A DNA stretch of 64,000 bases from NCBI GenBank assembly GCA_021234155.1, contig JAJEKV010000519.1, forward strand, positions 1-64,000, in the 5' to 3' direction. Made by a program: the position numbers and the translations under genes. A model generated the notes under the pieces. That model searched no databases, was not told where the DNA came from, and saw only the letters and a program-made list of their open reading frames with translations. Origin of the DNA: Isoetes taiwanensis (lineage: Eukaryota > Streptophyta > Lycopodiopsida > Isoetales > Isoetaceae). This document shows, piece by piece, positions 30,994-42,500 of this stretch (positions within the stretch are counted from its first letter, which is position 1; every line of letters starts with the position of its first letter).

Positions 30994-31915
30994 CATTCTA
31001 ATTCTGATACAGCCAAATCCTCGCCATTAAGCAGTTTTTCTCCAATCTCACCAGTCTCTAAGTTTGGGAAGTGATTGAGGCCAGTAAGTGACTGATATAA
31101 TATCAAACCCAAACCCCATATGTCTATCTCTGTGGAATAATATCCCTGCAGAACCTCGGGAGCAAAGTAGCCATCAGTTCCAACTTGGGATGTAAAATTG
31201 GGAGGAGAACATGTAAAACAGTAGAGATGCCAAAATCCGAAACCCTAACATCGTAAGTTTTTCTTTGTTGAGACCACCGAATGTTTATCCGCTTCGAGTC
31301 CCGGGTGGATAATACCATTTTGATGTAGATCTTGTATAGCTAGTGAAAGGTTTGAATAAGAAGGGCCGCTTCCTTCTGCATAACCCGCCTCTGTTCATAA
31401 TTAGGTCAACCAAACTACATTCACATAATTCCATGATCAGTGCCAAGAACCATCATCTATGATCACTTCGTGTAAGAGTATTATGCCGTGGTCTTTGGCC
31501 AATTTTTCGTGCATAATCTCTATCTCCTCTGGCTGGCTTTGTGTATTGGCCTTCTCAATTGAGATGGTTTTGCAAGCAAACCGCTTTCTTACCCCTTTAC
31601 TCCCCGCAAAGGAAAACTGAAGTTTTGCCGCTGCCTATCTCCTTCACGGATCATAGCGCTCCAAGAGATTGGGATATGAAGCCGAATAAGTGTAGTTGAG
31701 AACTTTTTCTTCTGCCTCTTGCATCTCTGTCTCCATTTCTTCGCGACTCTGTGAACTCTCTCTCTCTGTGACATGAAACGTGACCAGATTTATACCTTTC
31801 GTAAAAAGTTTGACGTTTCTGTCCGTTGGATGTTGGCACGATCCCAAAGCAAACAATGCGAGCCGTTGATGCAGAAACACAATCTCAAACGCTAGAAGAT
31901 GCCAACTCAGCATCC
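30994..31915 (-). pseudogene. Ser/Thr protein kinase pseudogene, N-terminal and middle part
   Basis: Reading right to left: a leader with TYSASYPNLLERYDP; a glycine loop VKEIGSGKTSVFLCGE (about 31,610-31,660); FACKTISIEK with the subdomain II Lys; EEIEIMHEKL (alpha-C Glu); HGIILLHEVIIDD; LIMELCECSLVDLIMNRGG; NLSLAIQDLHQNGIIHPGLE (catalytic loop); DVRVSDFGIST (DFG intact); VGTDGYFAPEVLQGYYSTE (APE); IDIWGLGLILYQSLTGLNHF; and NGEDLAVSELE at the insertion. The catalytic loop reads HPGLEADKH where HRDLKxxN is expected, so the catalytic Asp and the metal-binding Asn are missing. Frameshifts occur in the glycine loop, after MNRGG, and after NLRC. The closest subfamily cannot be named. Confidence 0.8.
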
Positions 31916-34530
31916 TCTACCCATTAGATTTACAAAGATATGCTAGTATTTGAGAGGAAAAGAGCTAAAATAACGTAATGTCTTCTTTCTCTTTTTCCAA
32001 AATACTCGCCTCATGTTCAAGTTTTAATCCCTACCATTGATCTGGCGAATATTTTGGGTATTGTGCCAAATCAATGGCCACTAGAATTTTGAGAGAAAAA
32101 TTGCATGCCAATGTCAATGGTGTAGAGTGAACCCATGGTTGAAGCGAAAAACAAAAAAAAAGGAAGCAACATTAAAAAACCAATGTTGCCCATGAATTTG
32201 CTGCACCCAATCCTGCCATAGTATCCTGCCATATAGTATAAACCGGCAGAGCCTTCTGCCATAGCGCCTGCCCCTATTAAAAGCCACCATAGCTACAACA
32301 CATTTTGTACAGTTGAAGTCACTATGAATAAGAAATTGCAAAGCGGAATGAAACAGGGCAAAATCCGATATGATTCTTTCTTTTTCAAATCGAGTCTCTG
32401 AAAAGCGCCAACATCTACATGGCACCCAAAAAGAGTAAGAGAGCAATCCTGTATTCACATAGCTTGGAGTTCGAAAAAAAAGGAACATAAAGCAGGCCTG
32501 AAACCTGATGCAAAAGTTCATTGGAGCTCAATCGCAAGCCCTGCAACTCAATCGAAAGCCCTGGAAGTCCCCTGGAGCTCAAGTGGAGGACCTTGAGGAA
32601 TCAATTCTCCTCGTACCAGAAAACCTAAACACTGCACAAGCCGCCCTTGCTCGCTTCACCGCCCCTGCTCTGCAAATAGAAAACATCCACATCGAAGATA
32701 GGATTTGAACCCAGCTTGCTTCACCAAAGGCAAAGGCAAAACCGCCCCTGCTCGACCTGCTCACTCCATGCCACTATCCATATGACAGCAACTCACGCCC
32801 GCTTCCAATTGTCGAATCCGGCATGCCATCGGCCAGTAGATGCGCTCCTGTCTGCTTACACATGCTTTTCCATTTCGGACCTTTGAAACAGACCAAAAAA
32901 ATCTCTAACCAAACCACCCAAAGTTAGAAAGTCCCCCCTTAAGCCAATTAAGCTCCTCAAATTGGCATGAAACGCTAGAAGATGCCAACTCAGCATCCTC
33001 TACCCATTAGATTTACAAAGATATGCTGACTGGGACTTTGTGGGTGTATCTAAATAGTATTGAGAGGAAAAGAGCTAAAATAACGTAATGTCTTCTTTCT
33101 CTTTTTCCAAAATACTCGCGTCATGTTCAAGTTTTAATCCCTACCATTGATCTGGCGAATATTTTGGGTATTGTGCCAAATCAATGGCCACTAGAATTTT
33201 GAGAGAAAAATTGCATGCCAATGTCAATGGTGTAGAGTGAACCCATGGTTGAAGCGAAAAACAAAAAAAAGGAAACAACATTAAAAAACCAATGTTGCCC
33301 ATGAATTTGCTGCACCCAATCCTGCCATAGTATCCTGCCATATAGTATAAACCGGCAGAGCCTTCTGCCATAGCGCCTGCCTTTATTAAAAGCCACCATA
33401 GCTACAACACATTTTGTACAGTTGAAGTCACTATGAATAAGAAATTGCAAAGCGGAATGAAACAGGGCAAAATCCGATATGATTCTTCCTTCCTTCCTTC
33501 CTTCCTATTAAAAGCCACCATAGCTACAACACATTTTGTACAGTTGAAGTCACTATGAATAAGAAATTGCAAAGCGGAATGAAACAGGGCAAAATCCGAT
33601 ATGATTCTTTCTTTTTCAAATCGAGTCTCTGAAAAGCGCCAACATCTACATGGCACCCAAAAAGAGTAAGAGAGCAATCCTGTATTCACATAGCTTGGAG
33701 TTCGAAAAAAAAGGAACATAAAGCAGGCCTGAAACCTGACGCAAAAGTTCATTGGAGCTCAATCGCAAGCCCTGCAACTCAATCGAAAGCCCTGGAAGTC
33801 CTCTGGAGCTCAAGTGGAGGACCTTGAGGAATCGATTCTCCTCGTACCAGAAAAACTAAACACTGCAGAAGCCGCCCTTGCTCGCTTCACCGCCCCTGCT
33901 CTGCAAATAGAAAACATCCACATCGAATATAGGATTTGAACCCACAAGCAAGCAAAGCTTGCTTCACCAAAGGCAAAGGCAAAGGCAAAACCGCCCCTGC
34001 TCGACCTGCTCACTCGATGCCACTATCCATATGACAGCAACTCACGCCCGCTTCCAATTGTCGAATCCGACATGCCATCAGCCAGTAGATGCGCTCCTGT
34101 CTGCTTACACATGCTTTCCATTTCGGACCTTTGAAACAGACCAAAAAAATCTCTAACCAAACCACCCAAAATTAGAAAGTCCCCCCTTAAGCCAATTAAG
34201 CTCCTCAAATTGGCATGAATATATCCTTTTCTATACAATACCATACCGAAATCATAATCCCCACCATTGCCAAAATACCCTCCTGCAATACGAAACAAAT
34301 TGGCCAAGCTATATCGTAAGAAATTGACATTTCTGTCCGTTGGATGTTGGCACGATTCCAAATCAAACAAGGCGAGCTGTTGATGCACAAACACAATCTC
34401 AAACGCTAAAAGATGCCAACTCGGCATCCTCTACCCATTAGATTTACAAGGATATGCTAACTGAGGCTTTGTGGATGTATCTAAATAGTATTGAGAGGAA
34501 AGAGCTAAAAATAATGTAATAGACGCTTGG
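31893..34530. repeat. Large tandem repeat from the kinase upstream flank (about 2.3 units)
   Basis: AACGCTAGAAGATGCCAACT starts near-identical units at 31,893 and 32,969, and a related partial unit starts at about 34,398 (AACGCTAAAAGATGCC). Unit 1 is about 1,076 bp and unit 2 about 1,430 bp. The extra length in unit 2 is a local duplication (33,391-33,480 repeated at 33,507-33,608, joined by (TTCC)n) plus a segment of about 180 bp (34,220-34,400) missing from unit 1. The 34,310-34,430 part repeats the kinase leader at 31,800-31,915 (FEIVF, QHPTDRNV in minus frames). The minus-strand frames in both units are duplicates of each other and carry no known domain. Confidence 0.85.
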
Positions 34531-34786
34531 TACAGTCAAATTTAGCATAGATTATATCACACAGTCACTTGTAGACTGGCGCCACTATCGCTATCCTCTG
34601 TTTGCTTATGAGCATCATGAGTTCCTCTACTTATTACTGCTAAGGTTTTTCCCTCGAAAACCCTTCGGGGCGGGGGTTTTTTAATCCTGTCAGTAATACG
34701 CTTGCTGCTCTCTTTTTGTTTGGGTCCCATAGGTCAATTGGTCTCCGTGGACGCTAAAAACCTATTCTATTCTATTCTATTCTACT
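34515..34786 (+). mobile_element. 5'-truncated LINE-B 3' end with (TATTC)n tail
   Basis: The sequence matches the 3' UTR of the LINE at 37.65-37.9 kb (TACTGCTAAGGTTTTTCC, GGGGGTTTTTTAATCC) and the 3' end at 18.4 kb (TTGTTTGGGTCCCAT, GGTCTCCGTGGACG). The hairpin is AGGTC-AATT-GGTCT at 34,731-34,744, held by G-U pairs. The tail is (TATTC)n at 34,762-34,786. The left limit is approximate. Confidence 0.75.
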
Positions 34787-34814
34787 CTCCAGAAATCCTG
34801 CGAAAAGAATTTTC

Positions 34815-35090
34815 ATTTTTACTGGAGCAATCATGTCTCTTATTGCTATAGCTTTGCTTTTTGGAGGCATAGCTCGAAAGAAACCTTATCCACTGCTGAA
34901 TCCAGCAACAAACTCTGCCAGGGCTCCGCAAGAAACTGCGCCATAGTCCGAGCCAATAATTTCTATTTGAAATGTCACGTATCATAATCTGAACCAAACG
35001 TCTCATAAGTCACCGGCTAGGCATCGCACCCCATAGGGTGTCAAGGCAGCCCCTCATACGGGGTGTAACGTTGCTCTGGCAGTGAATTAC
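34815..35090 (-). repeat. Dispersed repeat R, copy 1
   Basis: Shares about 170 bp of close similarity with 45,790-46,000 in the same orientation. Part of the shared region is open in both copies on the minus strand as (I/V)GS(D/G)YGAVS, then GALAEFV(A/V)GF. I do not recognise the family; a degenerate exon or an uncharacterised transposon part are both possible. Confidence 0.6.
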
Positions 35091-36763
35091 GTAGTACATA
35101 AACTGGATTTTTCTTATTTTGCCACCCTTGAGTAGAAGATCTGAAACTGGCCTCCAACTTAAATGGAGGACCTCTTAAAAAAAATAAGAAAGTGTAATTG
35201 TAACGGTCCTGACCACTTGATGGGCTAGTATACGTATTTCATCTACGTATATATATAAGTTTAGCATGCATGCATTATGGACCTCACATAAGAAAGGGTT
35301 TTGCTTTTTATTGGAAAGAAATTTTTCAAAGGCTTTTGCAAATCTGTGGAGGAAGAACTTTTTTTGCAAATGTGGAGATTTCTGAAGAGATCACCTGGAG
35401 CATGAAGGCAAAGAAGGAGATTGTACTAGGAGGATTAGTAGGAGACGCCAGAGCCTAGTAATGCATTGGATCTTTATCTTTCCGGTGGGGTTTTCACCGA
35501 TTTGTTTGAGATTTCATATGCTGCAGATTGAGTTCAAGCATGAAGGCTTTTGGGTTACAAGTAATCAATAATGATTCACGATCTGGATTAAATAAGTTTA
35601 TTTTATCTCTGCGTCAATCAATTATTTAAGCATTGTTCCTTGAGATTTGCATGGCTTGTTAAATTCATATGTCTGTGGAAAAAGATGAAATCAAAGCAGT
35701 AGGACTGGATTGGATCATGAAATAAGTAAATAGTAATTATCAAAGAGGATTGACATTTCACGGATGGATTCTATAAAGCATCTGTGGCAGACTTTGGAGT
35801 GCCCTGAAAAGGGCTAATTGGGCCTAGAATGGACCATTTTTGGGTTAGAAGGGGGAATTAGAAGTAAGAGCAGGAATTGCAACATTTAGGACTGATAATG
35901 GAAGCCAACCTGCAAATTTTCAGCCCAAAAACCACCATGAAACTGCCGTGGAATCGCCTAGACTTCTGAAAAACACAGGGCAGGACCAAACTAGAAGTCT
36001 TCGGGCTCCAAAAAGCCCAAATCGATTGCCAGAAGATGGGGCTTGAGCTGGTCAAATGACGACTTCAATGCTGGTTGTGTCCACGTTATTGTCTTTCTGT
36101 TTTATTTTCTTTAAATTTATTGACTTGTTGCTTTAATATTATTCATTGGCATAGAGTTATATGCTAGCATAATATCAAGAACAGTTACTTTGGAAATGGC
36201 ATCCCAAGGGACAGGGATTGAGCGCTGTAGTTGGTAGGTCTGTTGAAGTTTTGAATTAGTATATCTTTAACAACCAGTATGGCAGATGTATGCAGAGCTT
36301 TAGACATTATCACCCTTTATTAACAACCAGTATGGCAGGTGTATGCAAAGCTTTAGATATTATCACCATTGTTTCATACGAGGAAATTGTACTTTCTGAG
36401 GTACTGCGATAGAGACAACAGCAAATAGCCAGATAAAATACTGTTTTTGTTGAAATGTTATGAGGGTAATCGATGTTTGATAAATAGGGCTTGGAAGCAA
36501 GGACATCCTCGATTCCTTTTTCCTACTAAGACATTGTAATTGTTGCAGTTAAACTTTGATGTACATTGGCCACACTATGCAAGGATAGTAATTGCGAATA
36601 TCTTTTCAACCTTTTAGTTATTGCTCTAAGTCGACATTTCACAAAAGCAGCTTAGTGAGATACTCTGAAGCAGATCCTATGTAAAGTAGACTATTGAGAT
36701 ATTTTGGATTCTTGATATTTGCCATTGTATTTGGAGCCAAAATACTATAATAGATAATATTTT
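35091..36763. other. No gene recognised
   Basis: AT-rich spacer. A TATATATAAG box and CATGCATGCAT lie at 35,249-35,275 just before a 62-codon plus-strand frame, which I do not trust as a gene. A roughly 52-bp tandem duplication (AACAACCAGTATGGCAG, then TGCAGAGCTTTAGA) lies at 36,269-36,375. Confidence 0.4.
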
Positions 36764-37093
36764 AACGTCACACCACTAGGCAGCATCCAACTGGACATGT
36801 GACCACACACCACACTACATTGCTTGGTTGGGCCCTGCCCCAACCACTTTACATTGCATCACCACACTACAATGTGACCACACACCACACTACATTGCTT
36901 GGTTGGGCCCTGCCCCCAACCACTTTACATTGCATCACCACACTACATTGCTTGGTTGGGCCATGCCCCCAACCACTTTACATTGCATCTGTGGGTTTTG
37001 ACACCCAACAGTTCAGAGTGCAATTCTGGGCGGTCTTGAACTCGAGACCTATAGTTACTATACCTAGTGTGTTACCACTAGACTATAATGCCA
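36764..37093 (-). mobile_element. tRNA-derived SINE1 copy with internal triplication
   Basis: The minus-strand head has box A TAGTCTAGTGG and box B GAGTTCAAGACC (within 37,027-37,090). The 3' end has hairpin GCC-TAGT-GGT and GTGACGTTAAAAT near 36,762-36,781, so it matches SINE1 at 9.1 kb. The middle block containing GGTTGGGGGCA, GGCCCAACC and AAGCAATGTAGTGTGGTG occurs three times instead of once. The tail is short (ATTATCTATTATAG). Confidence 0.85.
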
Positions 37094-37640
37094 ATTGATT
37101 TAGGCATGATGAAGTTGTGTTCTCAAAGAACATTGAGTTCAATATCTATTAGAAAATAGAAATTGGGGTGATAAACATTTGAATGGCTCTATATTTCATA
37201 GCATATAAAATAATCAAATACCAATGTTTTGAAAAATCTTATGGTGTACATTATTATCTATGGGCAATGTTACTGGCAACAATTGGATATAAATTTGTAA
37301 GCATATAGACGAAAATTCAAAATACAAGACTAGCATTGGAATACTTCCAACCTAGGTTTTGGAAAAATATCTATTTTCCATGCCTTTGATTTTATATTTG
37401 TATAGTCCATCCTATGTCGATATAATTCATGGTTAGATATGCTCAGCATTTGTCCATTTGATTTTGACCACATAAGTCATGGCGAGACATGCACGATGTT
37501 GGCATCTGGATTACTGGTTCTGCGAGCATTATTGGAATGTAGATAAATGCAATATGTCAACAAACGTTTTGAATAATTGCTTATATCATATGAGGTCTTA
37601 TCTCCTACAAAACCTTTATAACCTTATATGCGAAAACTTA
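37094..37640. other. No gene recognised
   Basis: AT-rich spacer between the SINE head and the LINE B1 tail; no coding domain or repeat seen. Confidence 0.4.
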
Positions 37641-37952
37641 AAGGAAGGAAGGAAGGAAGGAAGTTTATTTTAACGTCCACGGAGGCCAGAGGCCTATGAG
37701 ACGGTACATGCAGAGAACAGGCAAAAAAGCCAAAAACCCCAACACCAAAAACAAACAATGTAACTGTACAGTAGAACCCTACTACCGGGATGAAAAAACC
37801 CCCACTTGGGAGGAAAAACCCTAACAGTAGGCTCTCAAATACCATGCCCCCGAAGAGCAAGTCTGACGGCCAAAATCTGCAGGATGTAAGCTCCCGGTCG
37901 GCTACCATAGGTGATGCGAGTGGCGATGTAGCGGTGTGTCGAGCATCTAAGA

Positions 37953-38345
37953 TCAGTGTGCCTTCGCTCGGACATGGGCATATGCTGGGCACCGCTGGAG
38001 GGCATGGTGCTCATCCTCTATCACGTGCATCTCACAACACTGACATATCCTCTCCTCCCTGGGGATCCCGTGCCCGCCATTCACCCCCCAGCGACCTGTT
38101 TCAATTCTGAGGTAATGGGAACCCGTCCTTATGGCAGCAATAGCTCTCCGTTTCTTCACAGAGATGTGTGCTTTCAAGTACCGATGGGGTCCATGCTCAA
38201 GGCCGGGATTAATCTGAGCGTGATAGTGCTCTGTCTTGGGCTTTGCAAGAGTAGAGGCATCCCACAGGGTGGCAGCATAGATAGCATCAATTGCCCATTT
38301 GCCCATTCTCGGAATCGCGATTGCCACCATCATTTGGTAATCCAT
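37953..38345 (-). pseudogene. LINE B1 C-terminal zinc motif
   Basis: A 130-codon frame includes LRIETGRWGVNGGHGIPREE then RICQCCEMHVIEDEHHALQR and CPAY, giving C-x2-C-x9-H-x4-C. It corresponds to GRWSGIPHEMRHCKAC in LINE A3, which shows that families A and B share one clade. Confidence 0.8.
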
Positions 38346-38679
38346 AGACCACCTCCTAAACCATCCCTCACGATTGCTTTCGTGCCATACCCTCTTTCAA
38401 TTTTGGGGACCCGTTAACAACACGGCTCAGGGGGGGCAAGCGATGCTCATCCATCCCATCCACCTTATGGAAGCAAGTAAGATGCTGCAAGATAGCGAAT
38501 CTTTGTAAAGGCGAACCCCGCCTCATACAACAAAAACGATACGATGCGGTGTCCTTTCACTCCCAAGCTATATGTCAAGAAAGCTTTACGCACCCTTTCC
38601 AACCTATCCCACGTGTTTTTGCTAATCATTGGCCCCAAACCTCCACCCCATATAGCAGCAAACAGGCGAAAAGCCCTAA

Positions 38680-39900
38680 AGGGTGTGCTCTCCTCGCCCG
38701 GGCCAGAGATCTATCCAGGCAACACGCGTTTTACTCGCATATAAAGCCTTCCCAGCCTGACGGCTCTCCCTCTCCACACACTCATCCCACAACATGTTAG
38801 TAGTGAAATCAATTCCCAGATACTTGAAGCTCTCGCACCATCTCCACTTCGCCCCCCCGTAATATAACTCCGGGATAGGGTGTTGCGAGGAGGATCGCAG
38901 AAGCTTAGTTTTGTGCAAGTTCACCGCCATTCCCGTTGCCCCACGTAACCCAAGGGGCATCCAAATCTTCGCCGCATCCGCTGCTGGCCGTGTGGGCTAG
39001 CAAAGCTACATCATCCGCATAAAGAACGGCGGCTCACGAGGTCGCCTCAGATAATTGCACCCGGCTCCCCCATGGTGCCGCATCCACGTCTCCAAGCTAT
39101 CAATGTACAACCCAAAAGCGTTGGAGACAGCGGGCAGCCCCTGCTTAACTCCCATAGTGCTAGCTACCGCCGATCTTTTATAAGGCGGTGCGGCATGAAT
39201 CCCATCATAAAGCTGGGTGCACCCCATTCGCAACTCATGTGGAACTTCATAAGTCTTGCAACCTCGCCCAAAGATGTCTGGGGGGACGGTATCATATGTA
39301 GTCTTAAAATCTACAAAGCGGCAATACAAGTCACATCGCGCATTATTCGCTTGCCTCCATCAACACTCTCAAAGTGAAGATATGGTGGATTCGTGGAGTG
39401 GAGTGGGCCGAAAGCACCGCCAACCAATTGCCCGCACCCTGCCTCCCTCGGCCCACTTAGTAAGTTTCTTCTCCACCACCCCTGCCGGGGAGCTTTTGCA
39501 AGCGGCAAGCTTACCATAATCATCCGGTAATCGCACGGCTCATCCTTATTACCACGACTTTATGCAGGGGAACAACCTTACTAACCATCCACTCACTGGG
39601 AGCCCCTGCATTTCGAGCACGGTTGATGATCACCGTCGGGGCCCTACCGCGGATGGGCCACCCCATTTCAACGGCTTCGACTGCGGCCCACGTGCAAATC
39701 CTTTGCCTTGCCATTCGCCCGGATGCACGAGACCTTCTTTGGACATCCTCCCGCGTGAGCTGCGGCACCTCTCCTACCCGATCGGGACTCGGCATTAGCT
39801 CACGGGGGTCATATAACTCACTAAGCGGTGCATCCATTGCTCCACACTTACATTACCGGCCCACCGAAATACGGTATCACACCTTACGCCAAAAAGCTTT
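38680..39900 (-). pseudogene. LINE B1 reverse transcriptase domain
   Basis: Minus-strand frames: MGWPIRGRAPTVIINRARNA and SEWMVSKVVPLHK (fingers, 39,520-39,700), FVDFKTTYDTVPP (motif A, near 39,290-39,320), MGVKQGLPAVSNAFGLYIDS (motif B, 39,090-39,150), LYADDVALLAH (motif C, YADD at 39,010-39,021) and GMAVNLHKTKLL (about 38,900-38,935). The catalytic aspartates survive, although motif B has LPAVSNAF where CPLSPTLF is usual. Frameshifts separate all blocks. Confidence 0.8.
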
Positions 39901-40329
39901 TGGCTGCGCCATGAGCATATCAAGCAGCTCCACGGGTTTTACGCCATGTATCTCCCCTTCTTGGCTTTTAGGAAGAGCTTATAGTCTTTGGGGCCTGTGG
40001 CGCAAACCGTGGATCTATGACCAAAGCGCGGTGGCTCTTTAGAGCCTTGCAATCGGCATCAAACCACGGGTTCTCGGGAAAATGCGGTGTCCCTCCTTGG
40101 AGGGCCCTTTCACCGCAAAGGAAGCCCCGGCGAATGCAGCGGCGCCCTCACCGACCATGCACATAATGCCTTTGCGGTGTGTAAAAGCTATCAAACCCCC
40201 AGAACTCCCGCGACCAACACGATTCATCTTCGGTCACGCTTCGATGGCGTGGGATGTATGGTAACCCTCCACGCCCCTTTGCGGTGTCTCCACTATTGAG
40301 TGCTCCCAATTCGGCGTGACATAAAGCGG

Positions 40330-41140
40330 GTAGTGATCGACAAAGCCTCCTCATCCCCGTAGCTTGTGCCAATGGAGAAGTGTGTAACCATATCAAGTCG
40401 CTACCGGGCGCGAAGGTAATCAACACACTAGCTCCCCATCCACGCCTATCACTCCGCAAGTAACACCCCCGCGGGTGTGGCCATCATTTTGCATACCATT
40501 ACAAATTACCATGTCAAAAAACACGGCGGCTGGACGGTGCTTGCCAAATGGTCTAACCACCATATCACGAGTGCCGTGTATCTTTGAATAGCTTTGCATC
40601 TCAAGCCAAAGCGGATCGGCATTAAGCGTCACCTTGGAAGGTCCACCACTCGCGAATCTGGCCGACGAGCATTGAAATATCCTAGCAAAACACCTGTCCC
40701 TGCCGTCTATAGCGATCTATGTCATCATATACAGTTCCCTATCGACAGACGGACATGCATTATGCGCATCATGTACACAGTGGTAGAACTTAGAGCACGT
40801 GCATGGGGAATGTAGCGACTAGCAAGAAACAATGGGACATGACCGGGCTCTAATACCATTACCCACATGTAGCGGTTAAATGCATCGGACTTACGGTGTG
40901 ATCTTGCATGCTAAGGTGTCCCTAAAGTAGCAAGCCACCCACCGCAGGTGCCAGCGTCGCCATGGCGCTCATTAGCAAGTGAGAAATGCCGATATCCTCA
41001 GATGTCACGGCAATCGATGCCCTTCATACTCCCATGTCTCCCCGCAGAAGACGATGTCCATGTACGTCGCGATCCCATTCAAGCCACGCCCTTGCGGGAC
41101 TCGGAAGCCCTACAATTCGAAACAATGCGAAGACACTTTT
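40330..41140 (-). pseudogene. LINE B1 endonuclease region
   Basis: The minus strand shows RIVGLPSPARAWLEWD near 41,100 (start of the domain) and, in 40,420-40,632, DPLWLEMQSYSKIHGTRDMV, FFDMVICNGMQNDG and RGGVTCGVIGVDGELVC, corresponding to the DPLWLE, CNG and TC...VD motifs of the A-family endonucleases. The GDFN box falls in a damaged stretch. The order agrees with B0 at 2.2-2.9 kb. Confidence 0.65.
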
Positions 41141-41349
41141 CCCTATGCCGACCGGCTGTTTGTGGACCCATCCGAAAGTGCCTCGAGGGCGCCGCTGTGG
41201 TTGGAATAACTTCGGGCAGCCTGCTCCACGGGACCCCGATGGATGTCTTTGCAGATTGTGGAAGGCCTCAACCGCCCTCTCCCCGCCCTGCCTGCCTCGA
41301 TGCCCCTCGGACCGCTCGCCCCTCGAGGCGCGGTACTTTGTGCGGGAGT

Positions 41350-42400
41350 CTTTGCCTGGCCCCGAATCGCCTCGGGACGAGGGAGGCACATATACCTTCA
41401 TCTTGCCATTAACCAAAACCAGCAGCCCCCTCCGGCTTGTTAATCTCTCTTATCTTGACCAACTCTTGGCTTCTTTTCCCTTCTTTGCGGTGGCATGAGA
41501 TCCAGATCGTGTATATGGACTACCTTTCAATCGGGCAGTGCGTTAACAACAAAGATTTTGCCTCCCAATCCAAGATACCAAACTTAACTAGCCGAGGAGT
41601 CTCATGCTCGGTCCTCCGAATACGATTGGACTCTTGATAACCAAATACCGTATTGGAGCTTTGCAAAGTACCGAGGTGATAAGCTTACCCGCAAATCCTC
41701 GCCTTGCTCCTCCCGCCAATCCCCTCACAATAAGGTTGAGGCGGCGCGGATGTCTTGCTCCTCACGGTACCCACTGATTCCTGAGCCACCTCGGCCCGGG
41801 TATAGGGTGCTTGGGGGTGCAGATGACTGTGGTGCACTCGGACTCGTTGCACCTCCATTCGGAGGTCCCGCATCTCTTCTTGCCGTAAGTGGGCCATATG
41901 GTTCTCTATATGTAAGCATCTTCCGACATCTCCTCACACATCTGCCTTTGCTTCATCAAGGAATTGGAGCCCGCCTACATACGCCTTCCACATCCTTTTT
42001 CCTTAGCATCTATCCGACCAGCCATGCTTGTGACTTGTACACTGTCTGCTGCGGCCCCCTTCATGTCGGCCCGTGCTTGGCGCCGTATATGTCTTCCATC
42101 CTTCTTTGGTGGACCTTATCCAAGCGGTGCCCCATCTCCGCGGACTAGTGCTGTTGTTGCTTGTATCTCCCCTCTTATCGGGTCATTAGCCTTTTGGGCT
42201 CCCCGCAATCATAATCCCCGAGCCGAACTTCCACAAGGGAAATTCGCCCTTCGCGTGGAGAAGCCGCTTTGAGCGCAGCCCCGTGCGATGGTCCGTGATG
42301 CCTCAAGCTTGCCGCTTTAGCACGGAGGAAACCGCCTGTTCTCAGACAACCCCGATTGCCTCACCAGATACCCGGCGCTCGATGGGGACGAGGTATCCAA
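41350..42400 (-). pseudogene. LINE B1 ORF1 (coiled coil plus RRM-like part)
   Basis: Minus-strand pieces include NHMAHLRQEEMRDLRMEVQR (41,830-41,900), a charged heptad-like stretch, and farther on RRTEHETPRLVKFGILDWEA then KSLLLTHCPI and KEGKRSQELVKIREI (41,480-41,640). RPRLVKF followed by a K..LL segment resembles the RRM-like domain of L1 ORF1p-type proteins, seen more clearly in LINE A3 and in the derivative at 17.9 kb. The frame is broken repeatedly and no start codon can be chosen. Confidence 0.5.
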
Positions 42401-42500
42401 ATTCGCGCTCTTTTCGAACCGCATGCATGCCGCCGGGGTCGCCATAGAGGGTCGGATCGTCAGTGCCCAAATTCTTTGAAGTTGTATTTTAAGGCTCCTT

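Larger units (their letters stand above)
37641..42500 (-). mobile_element. Near full-length LINE (family B, copy B1) with (TTCC)n tail
   Basis: From right to left on the minus strand: ORF1-like region (42,400-41,350), endonuclease (41,130-40,330), RT (39,900-38,680), C-terminal zinc motif (38,345-37,953), 3' UTR, hairpin AGGCC-TCT-GGCCT (stems 37,691-37,695 and 37,683-37,687), GTGGACGTTAAAATAAA and a tail of TTCC units (37,641-37,662). It is markedly GC-rich. The 5' end is placed only roughly where homology and GC-richness stop. Many small indels break all frames. Confidence 0.85.

Noticed and set aside
32680-32790. Possible tRNA gene or SINE on the minus strand (GGGTTCAAATCC box B)
   Set aside because: Box B is good, but no convincing box A, acceptor stem or tail was found; the same sequence is repeated at 33.93 kb as part of the large tandem unit.
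33480-33510. (TTCC)n at 33.49 kb as another LINE tail
   Set aside because: No LINE 3' end or hairpin precedes it; it is the junction of a local duplication in the tandem unit.
35270-35458. Small gene after a TATATATAAG box
   Set aside because: 62 codons, no homology that I recognise, and the box lies in a generally AT-rich area.
41024-42272. Several long open frames on the plus strand of LINE B1
   Set aside because: High GC content removes stops; the readable LINE motifs are all on the minus strand.
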